Positions 7,778 to 16,583 of a DNA stretch of 64,000 nucleotides are shown piece by piece; the first letter of the stretch is position 1, and each line of letters begins with the position of its first letter. Below the pieces are notes generated by a model. That model saw only the letters and a program-made list of their open reading frames with translations. It was not told where the DNA came from and ran no database searches. The DNA is from Fodinibacter sp038210185 (lineage in GTDB: Bacteria; Actinomycetota; Actinomycetes; Actinomycetales; Dermatophilaceae): contig JBBQWX010000003.1 in NCBI GenBank assembly GCA_038210185.1, forward strand, positions 1-64,000. The letters run 5' to 3'. A program made the translations under genes and the position numbers.

Positions 7778-7825
7778 CTGAACTTCCGTGACCCCGACGG
7801 CATCGCTCTCGAGCTCCACGCACTG
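7778..7825 (+). pseudogene. Remnant of a glyoxalase/VOC-family gene
   Basis: The translation LNFRDPDGIALELHAL is the typical C-terminal strand of vicinal-oxygen-chelate proteins (FRDPDG-ALEL, with the metal-binding Glu). No upstream VOC sequence is found in any frame. The stretch from 7563 to 7999 otherwise holds no intact gene. Confidence 0.5.
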
Positions 7826-7999
7826 ACCGAGGTCCACTCCGCGGCCCCGGCCGACCTGAGAACCTGCGACGTCACGGACGAAACGGTGCGCGAGACCGCA
7901 ACGCCTGCTGGGCGACGACTTCCCCACGCTCTGAGGCCACCGGCGGCCGCTCCGGGGGGGGCATCATCGAGAGCGGAGCCGAGACGGGAGGGAAACGCC

Positions 8000-8332
8000 A
8001 TGGCGAGGTTCGTGACGATCGGGTACGGCGACGAGGCCGGCCACCAGGCCACCGCGGCCGAGGTGCGCGACGCCGCGCACGCACACGATGCGCGGCTGGT
8101 CGGCGCGGGGGCCGAGATGGGGACTGCAGGCACGCCGGTGCAGGTGCGCAACCCGAACGCGGCAGGCGTGCAGACGCAGGAGGGCGCGTTCATGACCTCG
8201 GCCCTGCCGGTCGCGGGGTTCGCGGTGATCGAGGCCGACACCCTCGCCGACGCCGTCGAGATGGTGTCACGCACGCCCTGCGCGGTGGCCCGGGGTGTCG
8301 TCGAGGTCTGGCCGCTCGATTCCGGCAGCTGA
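8000..8332 (+). CDS. YCII-related protein
   Basis: 110 aa. ATG 8000 is preceded by GGGAGGG at 6-8 bases. The protein opens MARFVTIGYGDEAG and ends with a GVVEVWPLD segment, as in YCII-domain proteins (dimeric ferredoxin-like alpha/beta barrel, small proteins with a His-Asp pair; function mostly unknown, often near sigma factors). The middle FMTSALPVAGFAVIEA and DAVEMVSRTPCAVARG segments fit the family's 'filtering' and helix parts. It stands alone here, downstream of gene remnants. Confidence 0.7.
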   Translation: MARFVTIGYGDEAGHQATAAEVRDAAHAHDARLVGAGAEMGTAGTPVQVRNPNAAGVQTQEGAFMTSALPVAGFAVIEADTLADAVEMVSRTPCAVARGVVEVWPLDSGS

Positions 8333-8420
8333 CCACTGGCCACGGACCGCTGACCACGGACGGCTGGCCACGGACCGCTGACCGCTGGCCACGGACCGCT
8401 GGCCACGGACCGCTGGCCAC
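8333..8420 (+). repeat. Minisatellite of about 15-bp units
   Basis: Imperfect tandem copies of GGCCACGGACCGCTG fill the space between the convergent YCII-like gene and plsC. The array may act as a weak boundary; no coding potential is seen. Confidence 0.85.
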
Positions 8421-8427
8421 TGAGCCG

Positions 8428-9186
8428 TCAGGTGTTGAACTTGTCCCGGGTGCGGGTCATGTCGTGCAGGTCTGCGGCGTGGGCCTGCTCCAGCGTGGGC
8501 GCGGTGCCGCCGAGGCGGGCCGGCACGTAGCGCAGGTCGTCGCAGAAGAGCACCGGGTAGGCAGCCTGCTGGGCGTCGAGCTGGGCCTGCATCACGGCCT
8601 TGAGGCGCGCGGTGGCGGCCATGACGTCGTCACGACGGCCGATCTCGATCGGTTCCCCGACGGTGATGCTGACCGGGATCCGCGAGCCCGGGCGCATGTG
8701 CTTGGGCAGGTTCTTGGTCCACACCCGTTGGGCACCCCAGATGGTCGTGGGCAGCACCGGCACCCCGGCCACCTGGGCCATCTTCACTGCGCCCGGCTTG
8801 AACTCCTTGAGCTCGAACGAGCGCGACATGGTGGCCTCGGGGAAGACCCCGACGATCTCGCCGGCCCGCAGCGCACGGATGGCCGCGGCGAACGCCTCGC
8901 CGCCCTTGTGCCGGTCGACCGGGATGTGCTTCATGCCGCGCATGAGCGGCCCGGCGACCCGGTGGGTGAAGATCGACTTCTTCGCCATGAACCGCACGTA
9001 GCGACGGTGCGGCCAGGCCGGCAGGCCGGCATACGTGAAGTCGAGGTAGGAGGTGTGGTTGATCGCCATCACCGCCCCGCCGGTGACCGGCACGTGCTCC
9101 TCCCCGCTGATCCTGAAGCGGGTGCCCTGGAGGAAGAAGAGGGTCTTGGCCGTCGAGATCACCGGCCGGTACACGGGGTCGTTCAT
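8428..9186 (-). CDS. plsC: 1-acyl-sn-glycerol-3-phosphate acyltransferase family protein
   Basis: 252 aa. It contains the acyltransferase motifs: NHTSYLD (HX4D catalytic box), an Arg/Gly block II-like segment, FPEATMS (block III) and VPVLPTTIWGA (block IV). The family transfers a second acyl chain in phosphatidic acid synthesis at the membrane face; several paralogues are usual in actinobacteria, so substrate is not certain. The ATG at 9186 lies 7 bases after a TAGGGT box, which suggests a leaderless message. It is divergent from valS. Confidence 0.82.
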   Translation of the reverse strand: MNDPVYRPVISTAKTLFFLQGTRFRISGEEHVPVTGGAVMAINHTSYLDFTYAGLPAWPHRRYVRFMAKKSIFTHRVAGPLMRGMKHIPVDRHKGGEAFAAAIRALRAGEIVGVFPEATMSRSFELKEFKPGAVKMAQVAGVPVLPTTIWGAQRVWTKNLPKHMRPGSRIPVSITVGEPIEIGRRDDVMAATARLKAVMQAQLDAQQAAYPVLFCDDLRYVPARLGGTAPTLEQAHAADLHDMTRTRDKFNT

Positions 9187-9193
9187 GGTGCTC

Positions 9194-9199
9194 ACCCTA
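9194..9199 (-). promoter_or_regulatory. Putative -10 box for a leaderless plsC transcript
   Basis: TAGGGT on the minus strand ends 7 bases before the ATG at 9186, with no Shine-Dalgarno sequence between. Confidence 0.45.
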
Positions 9200-9304
9200 G
9201 GCCAGCGCCGGGCACCGATCGCGTGGCGGTGGCCCCGGTCCGGCCCCCCACGTCGGCCGAAACCCGAGTCAACCGGGCCGCCGTCGTCTGGGAGGATGTC
9301 CCCC

Positions 9305-11974
9305 ATGACCGAGCGCCTCTCCTCCCTTCGCCATGCCTGCGTTCCGGAACGGCCGTCCCTCGACGGTCTCGAGGACAAGTGGGCCGCGGTGTGGCAGGAG
9401 CAGGACACCTACGCGTTCGACCGTGAGGCGGCGCTTGCCGGCCCGCGCGAGGCGGTCTTCTCGATCGACACCCCGCCGCCCACGGCATCCGGCTCGCTGC
9501 ACATGGGTCACGTCTTCAGCTACACGCACACCGACTGCATGGCCCGCTACAAGCGGATGGCGGGCCTCAACGTCTTCTATCCGATCGGGTGGGACGACAA
9601 CGGTCTGCCGACCGAGAAGCGCGTGCAGAACTACTACGGCGTGCGCGGCGACGCGTCGCTGCCGTACGACCCCGACTTCGAGCCCCCGTTCCGCGGTGAC
9701 GCCCGCAGCACCAAGGCTGCCGACGAGAAGCCGATCTCGCGGCAGAACTTCATCCAGCTGTGCGACGAGCTCACCGTGCGGGACGAGGAAGCCTTCGAGG
9801 CACTGTTTCGCCGGATCGGCCACAGCTACGACTGGTCGATCTCGTACCGCACCATCGACGACCACTCCCGCGCCACCGCCCAGCAGGCCTTCCTGCGCAA
9901 CCTCGCCCGTGGTGAGGCCTACCAGGCCGAGGCGCCCGGGCTGTGGGACGTCACGTTCCAGACCGCGGTCGCCCAGGCCGAGCTCGAGGCCCGTGACTAC
10001 CCCGGTCACTACCACCGCGTGGCCTTCCACGGCCCCCACGGCCCGGTCCACGTCGAGACCACCCGGCCCGAGCTCATTCCGAGCTGCGTCGCGCTGATCG
10101 CCCACCCCGATGACGAGCGCTACCAGGCGCTGTTCGGAACGACCGTCAGCACACCGCTGTTCGGCGTCGAGGTGCCGGTGCTCGCGCACCCGGCCGCCGA
10201 GATCGACAAGGGCGCGGGCATCGCGATGTGCTGCACCTTCGGTGACCTCACCGACGTGCTCTGGTGGCGCGAGCTGCGCCTGCCGACCCGCTCGGTGATC
10301 ACCCGCAGCGGCCGGCTCCAGCGCGAGGTGCCCGAGTGGCTCGTCGGCGGCCCCGGGGAGCACCTGTACGACAACGAGATCGCGGGCAGGACCGCGTTCG
10401 GCGCTCGCGAGGCCGTCGTGTCGGCGCTGCGCGACAGCGGCGACCTCGAGGGCGAGCCGACCCCCACCAAGCGGATGGCGAACTTCTACGAGCGGGGCGA
10501 GAAGCCGCTCGAGATCGTCACCTCGCGCCAGTGGTACATCCGCAACGGCGGCCGCGACGTCGACCTCAACGCCGCGCTCGTAGCGCGTGGTGACGAGATC
10601 GACTTCCACCCCTCCTTCATGCGCTCTCGCTACGCGAACTGGGTCGGCGGGCTCAACGGCGACTGGCTGGTCTCGCGCCAACGCTTCTTCGGGGTGCCGA
10701 TCCCGGTCTGGTACCCCGTCGACGCCGACGGCGAGCCCGACTTCGAGCACCCGATCGTGCCGACCGAGGCCGAGCTGCCGGTCGACCCGGCCGCCAATCC
10801 ACCGGCGGGCTTCACCGAGCGCCAGCGCGGCGAGCCCGGTGGCTTCCTCGGGGACCCCGACATCTTCGACACCTGGGCCACGTCGTCCCTGACGCCGCAG
10901 ATCGCCGGCGGCTGGCGCGGCGCCGACAGCCCCGAGCCCGACCCGCTGTTCGACAAGGTCTTCCCGATGGACGTGCGCCACCAGGGCCACGACATCATCC
11001 GCACCTGGCTGTTCTCGACCGTGGTGCGCTCCCACTACGAGTTCGGCACGGTGCCGTGGGCGCACGCCGCCATCAGCGGCTGGATCCTCGACCCGGACCG
11101 CAAGAAGATGAGCAAGTCGCGCGGCAACGTCGTCACCCCCGAGGACCTGCTCAAGGAGCACAGCGCCGATGCCGTGCGCTACTGGGCCGCCAGCGGTCGC
11201 CTCGGCACCGATGCCGCCTACGACACCGGCCAGATCAAGGTCGGCCGGCGCCTGGCCATCAAGGTGCTCAACGCGAGCAAGTTCGCCCTGTCCTTCGGTC
11301 GGGCCCCCGTGGGGACCGACGAAGTCGGTACCATCGGGGCGGTCGACGGCGACCTCGCGACGCAGGTGACCGAGCCGCTCGACCGGTCGCTGCTCGCCGG
11401 GCTGCGCGACGTCGTCGCCAAGGCCACGGCCGGCTTCGAGGCGTGGGACTTCACCCGCGCGCTCGAGGTCACCGAGCAGTGGTTCTGGGTGTTCTGCGAC
11501 GACTACCTCGAGTTCGTCAAGGACCGCGCGTACGGCGCCCAGGGGGATGCCGCTGCCGCCAGTGCCCGTGCGACGCTTCGGATCTCGCTCGACGTCGTGC
11601 TCCGGCTGTTCGCCCCGGTGCTCCCCTACGTCACCGAGGAGGTCTGGTCCTGGACCAATGACGGCTCGGTGCACCGGGCCTCTTGGCCGGCCGTCGACGA
11701 GGTGCCCGCGGGCGGTGACCCAGCCCTGCTCGGTGCTGTCGGCGCCGCCCTCGCCGCGGTGCGTAAGGCGAAGTCCGAGGCGAAGGTCGGGATGCGCGCC
11801 GAGGTGCCGTCCATGACACTGGTGGGGCCGGATGCCGTTGTGGCGCACGTCCGCTCGGCGGAGGCCGACCTGCGCGCGGCCGGCAAGCTCACCGGCATCC
11901 TGCAGTTCGCGGCCGGCGACGAGGTGGCGGCGCGCGACGTCGAGCTGGTGCCGGTCGCCAAGCCCACCTCCTGA
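9305..11974 (+). CDS. valS: Valine-tRNA ligase, type 2
   Basis: 889 aa. It has the class I motifs: SGSLHMGHVFSYTHTD (HIGH region), IGWDDNGLPTEKRVQNYYG and KKMSKSRGN (KMSKS). The WDDNGLPTEKR version is that of the archaeal/rickettsial-like type-2 ValS common in Micrococcales, rather than the PPPNVTG/PGTDHAGIATQ form of E. coli and Mycobacterium. An editing domain lies at about 220-400 and an anticodon-binding domain after about 650; the C-terminal coiled coil of type 1 is absent. The ATG is preceded by GGGAGGA. Residues distinguishing Val from Ile were not checked, but overall pattern favours ValS. Confidence 0.92.
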   Translation: MTERLSSLRHACVPERPSLDGLEDKWAAVWQEQDTYAFDREAALAGPREAVFSIDTPPPTASGSLHMGHVFSYTHTDCMARYKRMAGLNVFYPIGWDDNGLPTEKRVQNYYGVRGDASLPYDPDFEPPFRGDARSTKAADEKPISRQNFIQLCDELTVRDEEAFEALFRRIGHSYDWSISYRTIDDHSRATAQQAFLRNLARGEAYQAEAPGLWDVTFQTAVAQAELEARDYPGHYHRVAFHGPHGPVHVETTRPELIPSCVALIAHPDDERYQALFGTTVSTPLFGVEVPVLAHPAAEIDKGAGIAMCCTFGDLTDVLWWRELRLPTRSVITRSGRLQREVPEWLVGGPGEHLYDNEIAGRTAFGAREAVVSALRDSGDLEGEPTPTKRMANFYERGEKPLEIVTSRQWYIRNGGRDVDLNAALVARGDEIDFHPSFMRSRYANWVGGLNGDWLVSRQRFFGVPIPVWYPVDADGEPDFEHPIVPTEAELPVDPAANPPAGFTERQRGEPGGFLGDPDIFDTWATSSLTPQIAGGWRGADSPEPDPLFDKVFPMDVRHQGHDIIRTWLFSTVVRSHYEFGTVPWAHAAISGWILDPDRKKMSKSRGNVVTPEDLLKEHSADAVRYWAASGRLGTDAAYDTGQIKVGRRLAIKVLNASKFALSFGRAPVGTDEVGTIGAVDGDLATQVTEPLDRSLLAGLRDVVAKATAGFEAWDFTRALEVTEQWFWVFCDDYLEFVKDRAYGAQGDAAAASARATLRISLDVVLRLFAPVLPYVTEEVWSWTNDGSVHRASWPAVDEVPAGGDPALLGAVGAALAAVRKAKSEAKVGMRAEVPSMTLVGPDAVVAHVRSAEADLRAAGKLTGILQFAAGDEVAARDVELVPVAKPTS

Positions 11975-11996
11975 CCGCGTCCCGGCTTTCCCGCCC

Positions 11997-12068
11997 GATG
12001 CGGGAACCTTCACCTTCGCATCGGAACAGTTCCAATGCGAACGTGAAGGTTGCCGCTTGATGCGGGAA
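11997..12068. terminator. 47-nt imperfect palindrome flanked by 10-bp direct repeats
   Basis: The palindrome is centred on 12028: AACCTTCAC (12005) pairs with GTGAAGGTT (ends 12051), CGCAT with ATGCG and GGAAC with GTTCC. GATGCGGGAA occurs at 11997-12006 and again at 12059-12068. It sits between convergent valS and a peptidase-like gene, so a bidirectional terminator is the simplest reading. The flanking direct repeats also resemble a small inserted element. Confidence 0.6.
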
Positions 12069-12082
12069 AGTTGGGATGGGGG

Positions 12083-12754
12083 TCAGGCCGGTGCGGCGCC
12101 GAGGTCCGGGGCGTACGTCCGCGACCGCACCGTGCGCAACCCGGTGGGACGCACGGCCACCCACGGCACGTCCCAGCCGCTGAGCCCCAGCCTGCGGTGC
12201 ACGACGGTGTCGCGGCGCAGGTGGTCGACCCGGCCGCTGGCGGGGTCGTAGACGTCGAGCATCCGGTCGCCGTCCCCAGGCAGCACCAGCACGACGTGTC
12301 TCGGGGCCAGCGTGTTGCCGACGTAGAGCAGGGCCGGCTCGCCCTCGGCGACCACCTCGACCAGCGTGTCGAACGACGCGACGAGGTCGTCCTCACCACC
12401 GGGGCGCAGCACGTCGAGGGTGTACAGGGTGCCGATCCGGGCCGCGCCGTACTCGAGCTCGCGCAGCGCCCCCCAGGGCGGGGTGCCGAGCCGCCGGGGC
12501 CAGGGCAGGTTCGGGCGGTGGCCACCGGCGAACAGGCTGTTGGTACGCCGCATCACGACCCGCTCGTACGCCGCGAAGCGCTCCGCCTCGCTCGCCCCAC
12601 TCGGTGAGCCCGGCGGGTTGGGTCGCCCGGTGTGCACCCAGGACGCGAAGAGTGGGTCGACCAGCATCCGGGCGACGGTGAGGCACGCCGAGCCGCAGGT
12701 CACCGCGGACTGCTGCACTGGGCCGGTGTCGCCGGCGCGGAGTCGATAGGCCAT
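12083..12754 (-). CDS. Putative papain-like (peptidase C39-like) protein
   Basis: 223 aa. It is not a named gene. The N-terminus VQQSAVTCGSACLTVARML resembles the catalytic Cys region of C39-type peptidases (Q...CG.A), and a later APRHVVLVLPGDGDRMLDV(Y)DP segment resembles their His and Asp region (H...DP..G). Together this suggests a Cys-His-Asp fold, either an active peptidase or a transglutaminase-like relative. No signal peptide or membrane span is seen. ATG 12754 is preferred; a GTG sits immediately before it. Substrate and role are unknown. Confidence 0.55.
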   Translation of the reverse strand: MAYRLRAGDTGPVQQSAVTCGSACLTVARMLVDPLFASWVHTGRPNPPGSPSGASEAERFAAYERVVMRRTNSLFAGGHRPNLPWPRRLGTPPWGALRELEYGAARIGTLYTLDVLRPGGEDDLVASFDTLVEVVAEGEPALLYVGNTLAPRHVVLVLPGDGDRMLDVYDPASGRVDHLRRDTVVHRRLGLSGWDVPWVAVRPTGLRTVRSRTYAPDLGAAPA

Positions 12755-12817
12755 CACGCCCCCATCGTTACCGCGCCAGGGCTCCCAACGCCACCACCGG
12801 TCGGGTTGTGTGTTTCC

Positions 12818-12990
12818 GTGTCCTCGCTCACCCTGCTCGTCGTCGGCCGGGCCGCCGCTGCGCCACGCCCGGCCCGCGTCATCCCGGGCCTGCCCGACGA
12901 CGCCCTCGCGTCACTCTTGTTCGTCATGGTGCGCGCCTGGCTCGCCGGGCACGAGGACCGCAGCACCGTCGCCGCCGCCGCGGCCAGGAC

Positions 12991-12994
<4 letters not shown>
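12818..12994 (+). CDS. Small hypothetical protein
   Basis: 58 aa from GTG 12818, with sequence VSSLTLLVVGRAAAAPRPAR and a later LPDDALASLLFVMVRAWL helix. Its stop overlaps the clpX stop from the other strand. The third-position GC and the ordered amphipathic helix make it plausible, but there is no recognised family and no clear ribosome-binding site. Confidence 0.35.
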
Positions 12995-14280
<1,286 letters not shown>

Positions 14281-14408
14281 GGATGTACCTTCCCTCGGCT
14301 CGAGCAACGTACCCGACGCTACCTTTCGACGCGGGTGACCACCTCCATTGAAGCCTCCGCGCGTTGCGCGCGTCGCCTTGTTCCGCTCAGAGCGCAACCC
14401 TGCAACGA

Positions 14409-14445
14409 CGGATGCCGTCCGCTCCTGGGAAGCGGACGGCATCCG
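14409..14445. terminator. Strong hairpin downstream of clpP2
   Basis: Perfect 14-base arms CGGATGCCGTCCGC and GCGGACGGCATCCG enclose a 9-base loop, 22 bases past the clpP2 stop. An identical pair of arms occurs at 56759-56795. Confidence 0.75.
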
Positions 14446-14467
14446 GGGTGCTGCGGGTCGGGACCCG

Positions 14468-15118
14468 TCAGGTGGTGTTCTTGCGCGAGGCGAGCACCTC
14501 GTCGATCAGGCCGTACTCCTTGGCCGCCGCGGCGGAGAGGATCTTGTCGCGCTCGATGTCCTTGCGCACCAGCTCGACGTCGCGGCTGGAGTGGTGCGCG
14601 ATGGTGTCCTCGAGCCATCCGCGCATGCGGATGATCTCGTTGGCGTGGATCTCGAGGTCGGAGGCCATGCCCCCGGTGCCCTCGATCGCCGGCTGGTGGA
14701 TGAGCACCCGGCTGTTCGGCAGGGCGAACCGCTTGCCCTTGGCGCCGGCGCCGAGCAGCACGGCCGCGGCGGAGGCGGCCTGGCCGATGACGAAGGTCTG
14801 CACGTCGGGGCGGATGTACTGCATGGTGTCGTAGATCGCGGTCATCGCCGTGAACGAGCCACCGGGGCTGTTGATGTACATCAGGATGTCGCGGTCGGGG
14901 TCCTGGGACTCCAGCACGATGAGCTGCGCGATGACGTCGTCGGCGGAGGCGTCGTCGACCTGCACCCCGAGGAAGATGATGCGGTCCTCGAAGAGCTTGG
15001 TGTAGGGGTCGAGGCGCTTCATGCCGTACGAGGTGCGCTCCTCGAACTGCGGCAGGATGTAACGGCTCGAGGGGCCGGGCACGTGGAGGCGGCTGGTCAG
15101 GTCTGAGTTCATGTTCAT
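14468..15118 (-). CDS. clpP2: ClpP2, ATP-dependent Clp protease proteolytic subunit
   Basis: 216 aa. It contains the serine protease triad region: GQAASAAAVLL with the nucleophile Ser, VLIHQPAIEG with the catalytic His, and the later Asp near RDVELVRKD. Segments FEDRIIFLGVQVDDASADD and YDTMQYIRPDVQTF follow Mycobacterium tuberculosis ClpP2 closely. The start region MNMNSDLTSRL allows ATG 15118 or 15112. It forms a pair with clpP1, 23 bases upstream; in actinobacteria the two form a mixed 14-mer. Confidence 0.95.
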   Translation of the reverse strand: MNMNSDLTSRLHVPGPSSRYILPQFEERTSYGMKRLDPYTKLFEDRIIFLGVQVDDASADDVIAQLIVLESQDPDRDILMYINSPGGSFTAMTAIYDTMQYIRPDVQTFVIGQAASAAAVLLGAGAKGKRFALPNSRVLIHQPAIEGTGGMASDLEIHANEIIRMRGWLEDTIAHHSSRDVELVRKDIERDKILSAAAAKEYGLIDEVLASRKNTT

Positions 15119-15141
15119 CTCTCGCGTCGTCTCGGCCGGAG

Positions 15142-15765
15142 TCAGGAGGTCACCGGGTTGTCGACCCCGGGACCCGCCATCGTCGCCTTGGTGATGACCT
15201 GGTCGACGAAGCCGTACTCCTTGGCCTCCGGGGCGGTGAACCACCGGTCGCGGTCGGAGTCCATCTCGATCTGGTCGACGCTCTGGCCCGTGTGCTGGGC
15301 GATGAGCTCGGCCATCTGCTTCTTGATGTGCAGCAGCTGCTCGGCCTGGATCTTGATGTCGGACGCCGTGCCGCCGATGCCGCCCGAGGGCTGGTGCATC
15401 ATGACCCGAGCGTGCGGGGTGGCGTAGCGCTTGCCGGGCTCGCCGGCCGACAGCAGGAACTGGCCCATCGAGGCGGCCATGCCCATGGCGACGGTGGCGA
15501 CGTCGTTGGGGATCCATTGCATGACGTCGAAGATCGCCATGCCGGCGGTGACGGACCCGCCCGGGGAGTTGATGTACAGCCAGATGTCCTTCTTGGGGTC
15601 CTCGGCTGCGAGGAGGAGCATCTGCGCGCAGATCGCGTTCGCGTTGTCGTCGCGCACGTCGGACCCGAGGAAGATGATCCGCTCCTTGAGGAGTCGGTTG
15701 TAGATGTGGTCGTCCAGGCCGGCCTGGGGGCCCGGGCCGGCGGCGACGATCTCGGTGCTGGTCAC
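15142..15765 (-). CDS. clpP1: ClpP1, ATP-dependent Clp protease proteolytic subunit
   Basis: 207 aa from GTG 15765 with GAGGAG upstream. The active-site Ser lies in MGMAASMGQFLL and the His in MMHQPSGGIGG; RIIFLGSDVRDDNANAICAQ is the family's conserved front. It matches the ClpP1 type and is first in the clpP1-clpP2 unit. A TAGGGT box at 15808-15813 on the minus strand is a candidate promoter. Confidence 0.95.
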   Translation of the reverse strand: MTSTEIVAAGPGPQAGLDDHIYNRLLKERIIFLGSDVRDDNANAICAQMLLLAAEDPKKDIWLYINSPGGSVTAGMAIFDVMQWIPNDVATVAMGMAASMGQFLLSAGEPGKRYATPHARVMMHQPSGGIGGTASDIKIQAEQLLHIKKQMAELIAQHTGQSVDQIEMDSDRDRWFTAPEAKEYGFVDQVITKATMAGPGVDNPVTS

Positions 15766-15807
15766 GCTGGAGTCGCTCCTCGTCAGATCGGGTGCTGCTT
15801 GTCGTTG

Positions 15808-15813
15808 ACCCTA
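15808..15813 (-). promoter_or_regulatory. Putative -10 box for clpP1
   Basis: TAGGGT on the minus strand lies 43 bases upstream of the clpP1 GTG, leaving room for a normal leader with GAGGAG. Confidence 0.35.
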
Positions 15814-15867
15814 ACGCCCGGCTCCGGCGCTCCACTCCCCGCCTCCCTCGATGTTCGCCGTGGGCGC

Positions 15868-15941
15868 AACACTCCGGGCACGCCGACGGGGGCACGCGGG
15901 CGCCCCGGGCACCGGAACACTCCGGGCACGCCGACGGGGGC
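15868..15941. repeat. 26-bp direct repeat pair
   Basis: AACACTCCGGGCACGCCGAC followed by GGGGGC occurs at 15868-15893 and 15916-15941 without mismatch. The second copy runs into the terminator hairpin of the SHOCT gene. Confidence 0.85.
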
Positions 15942-15968
15942 GGAGCCGTGTGGCTTCGCCCCCGTCGG
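15931..15968. terminator. Terminator hairpin of the SHOCT-domain gene
   Basis: CCGACGGGGGCG pairs with CGCCCCCGTCGG, with an inner AGCC/GGCT extension. It begins 13 bases past the stop at 15981 and lacks a T-run, as is common in high-GC actinobacteria. Confidence 0.7.
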
Positions 15969-15980
15969 TCCGTGGTCAGG

Positions 15981-16379
15981 TCAGGCGAGTGCCTTGGCCT
16001 TGAGGGAGTCGAACTCCACCTGGGTGATCGCACCGGAGTCGAGCAGCGACTTCGCGTGGGTGATCTGCTCCGCTGGGCTGGCCGAGGTGGCCGCGACCGA
16101 CTTGATGTACTTCTCCTGCTGGGCCTGCGCGTCGGCGATGGCGGCCATCTGGCGCTCGCCCATGCTCTTGCCTCGGACGATGAGGTAGATCAGCGCGCCG
16201 AACCACGGCACGAAGATGAGCAGGGCGGCCCAACCGGCCTTGCCCCAGCCGCTGATGGTCCGGTCGCTGAAGAGGTCGAAGACGCAGCGGAACCAGATGA
16301 AGATGGCCGAGATCCAGATGAAGATCCAGAAGCTCCAGACCAGGACCTCCCAGAAGCTGTCGATGCCGTCGGTGCTCAT
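15981..16379 (-). CDS. Small membrane protein with PLDc_N-type helices and SHOCT domain
   Basis: 132 aa from ATG 16379 (GTG 16391 is possible). An aromatic-rich first span (VLVWSFWIFIWISAIFIWF) is followed by WGKAGWAALLIFVPWFGALI, the pattern of the PLDc_N two-helix module with its W.GKAGW.ALLIF core. The C-terminal AKSLLDSGAITQVEFDSLKA is a SHOCT domain, a short motif thought to mediate oligomerisation or nucleic-acid contacts. A coiled-coil-like Gln/Ala segment joins the two. Function is unknown. It lies between clpP1 and the MFS gene. Confidence 0.75.
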   Translation of the reverse strand: MSTDGIDSFWEVLVWSFWIFIWISAIFIWFRCVFDLFSDRTISGWGKAGWAALLIFVPWFGALIYLIVRGKSMGERQMAAIADAQAQQEKYIKSVAATSASPAEQITHAKSLLDSGAITQVEFDSLKAKALA

Positions 16380-16583
16380 CGTTGGTGTCACCTTTCAGGT
16401 GGTGTTGTGGTGGTGCTGATGTCAATGATGCCAGTGGTGCTGGTGGTGCTGGTGGCAGGCCGCGACGACACGCCGCGGTTTCGCCGAAGCCATCTGAGGG
16501 CCACTGCCGACCAGTACCCCTGCGCCGCAATCCTCGTGGTCCGGCCCAGGGGCCACATCACCTCCACGGGGTGAGGCCGGACC

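Noticed and set aside
7563..7999. An intact gene joined in frame to the YCII protein from 7601
   Set aside because: The upstream part has no family pattern except the short VOC fragment, and ATG 8000 has a strong ribosome-binding site.
9269..12013. 914-codon minus-strand frame opposite valS
   Set aside because: It is the antisense of valS; composition is that of a third-position GC shadow.
14281..14442. N-terminal extension of ClpX from 14442
   Set aside because: The extension contains the clpP2 terminator hairpin and no ClpX-like sequence; GTG 14280 has a good ribosome-binding site.
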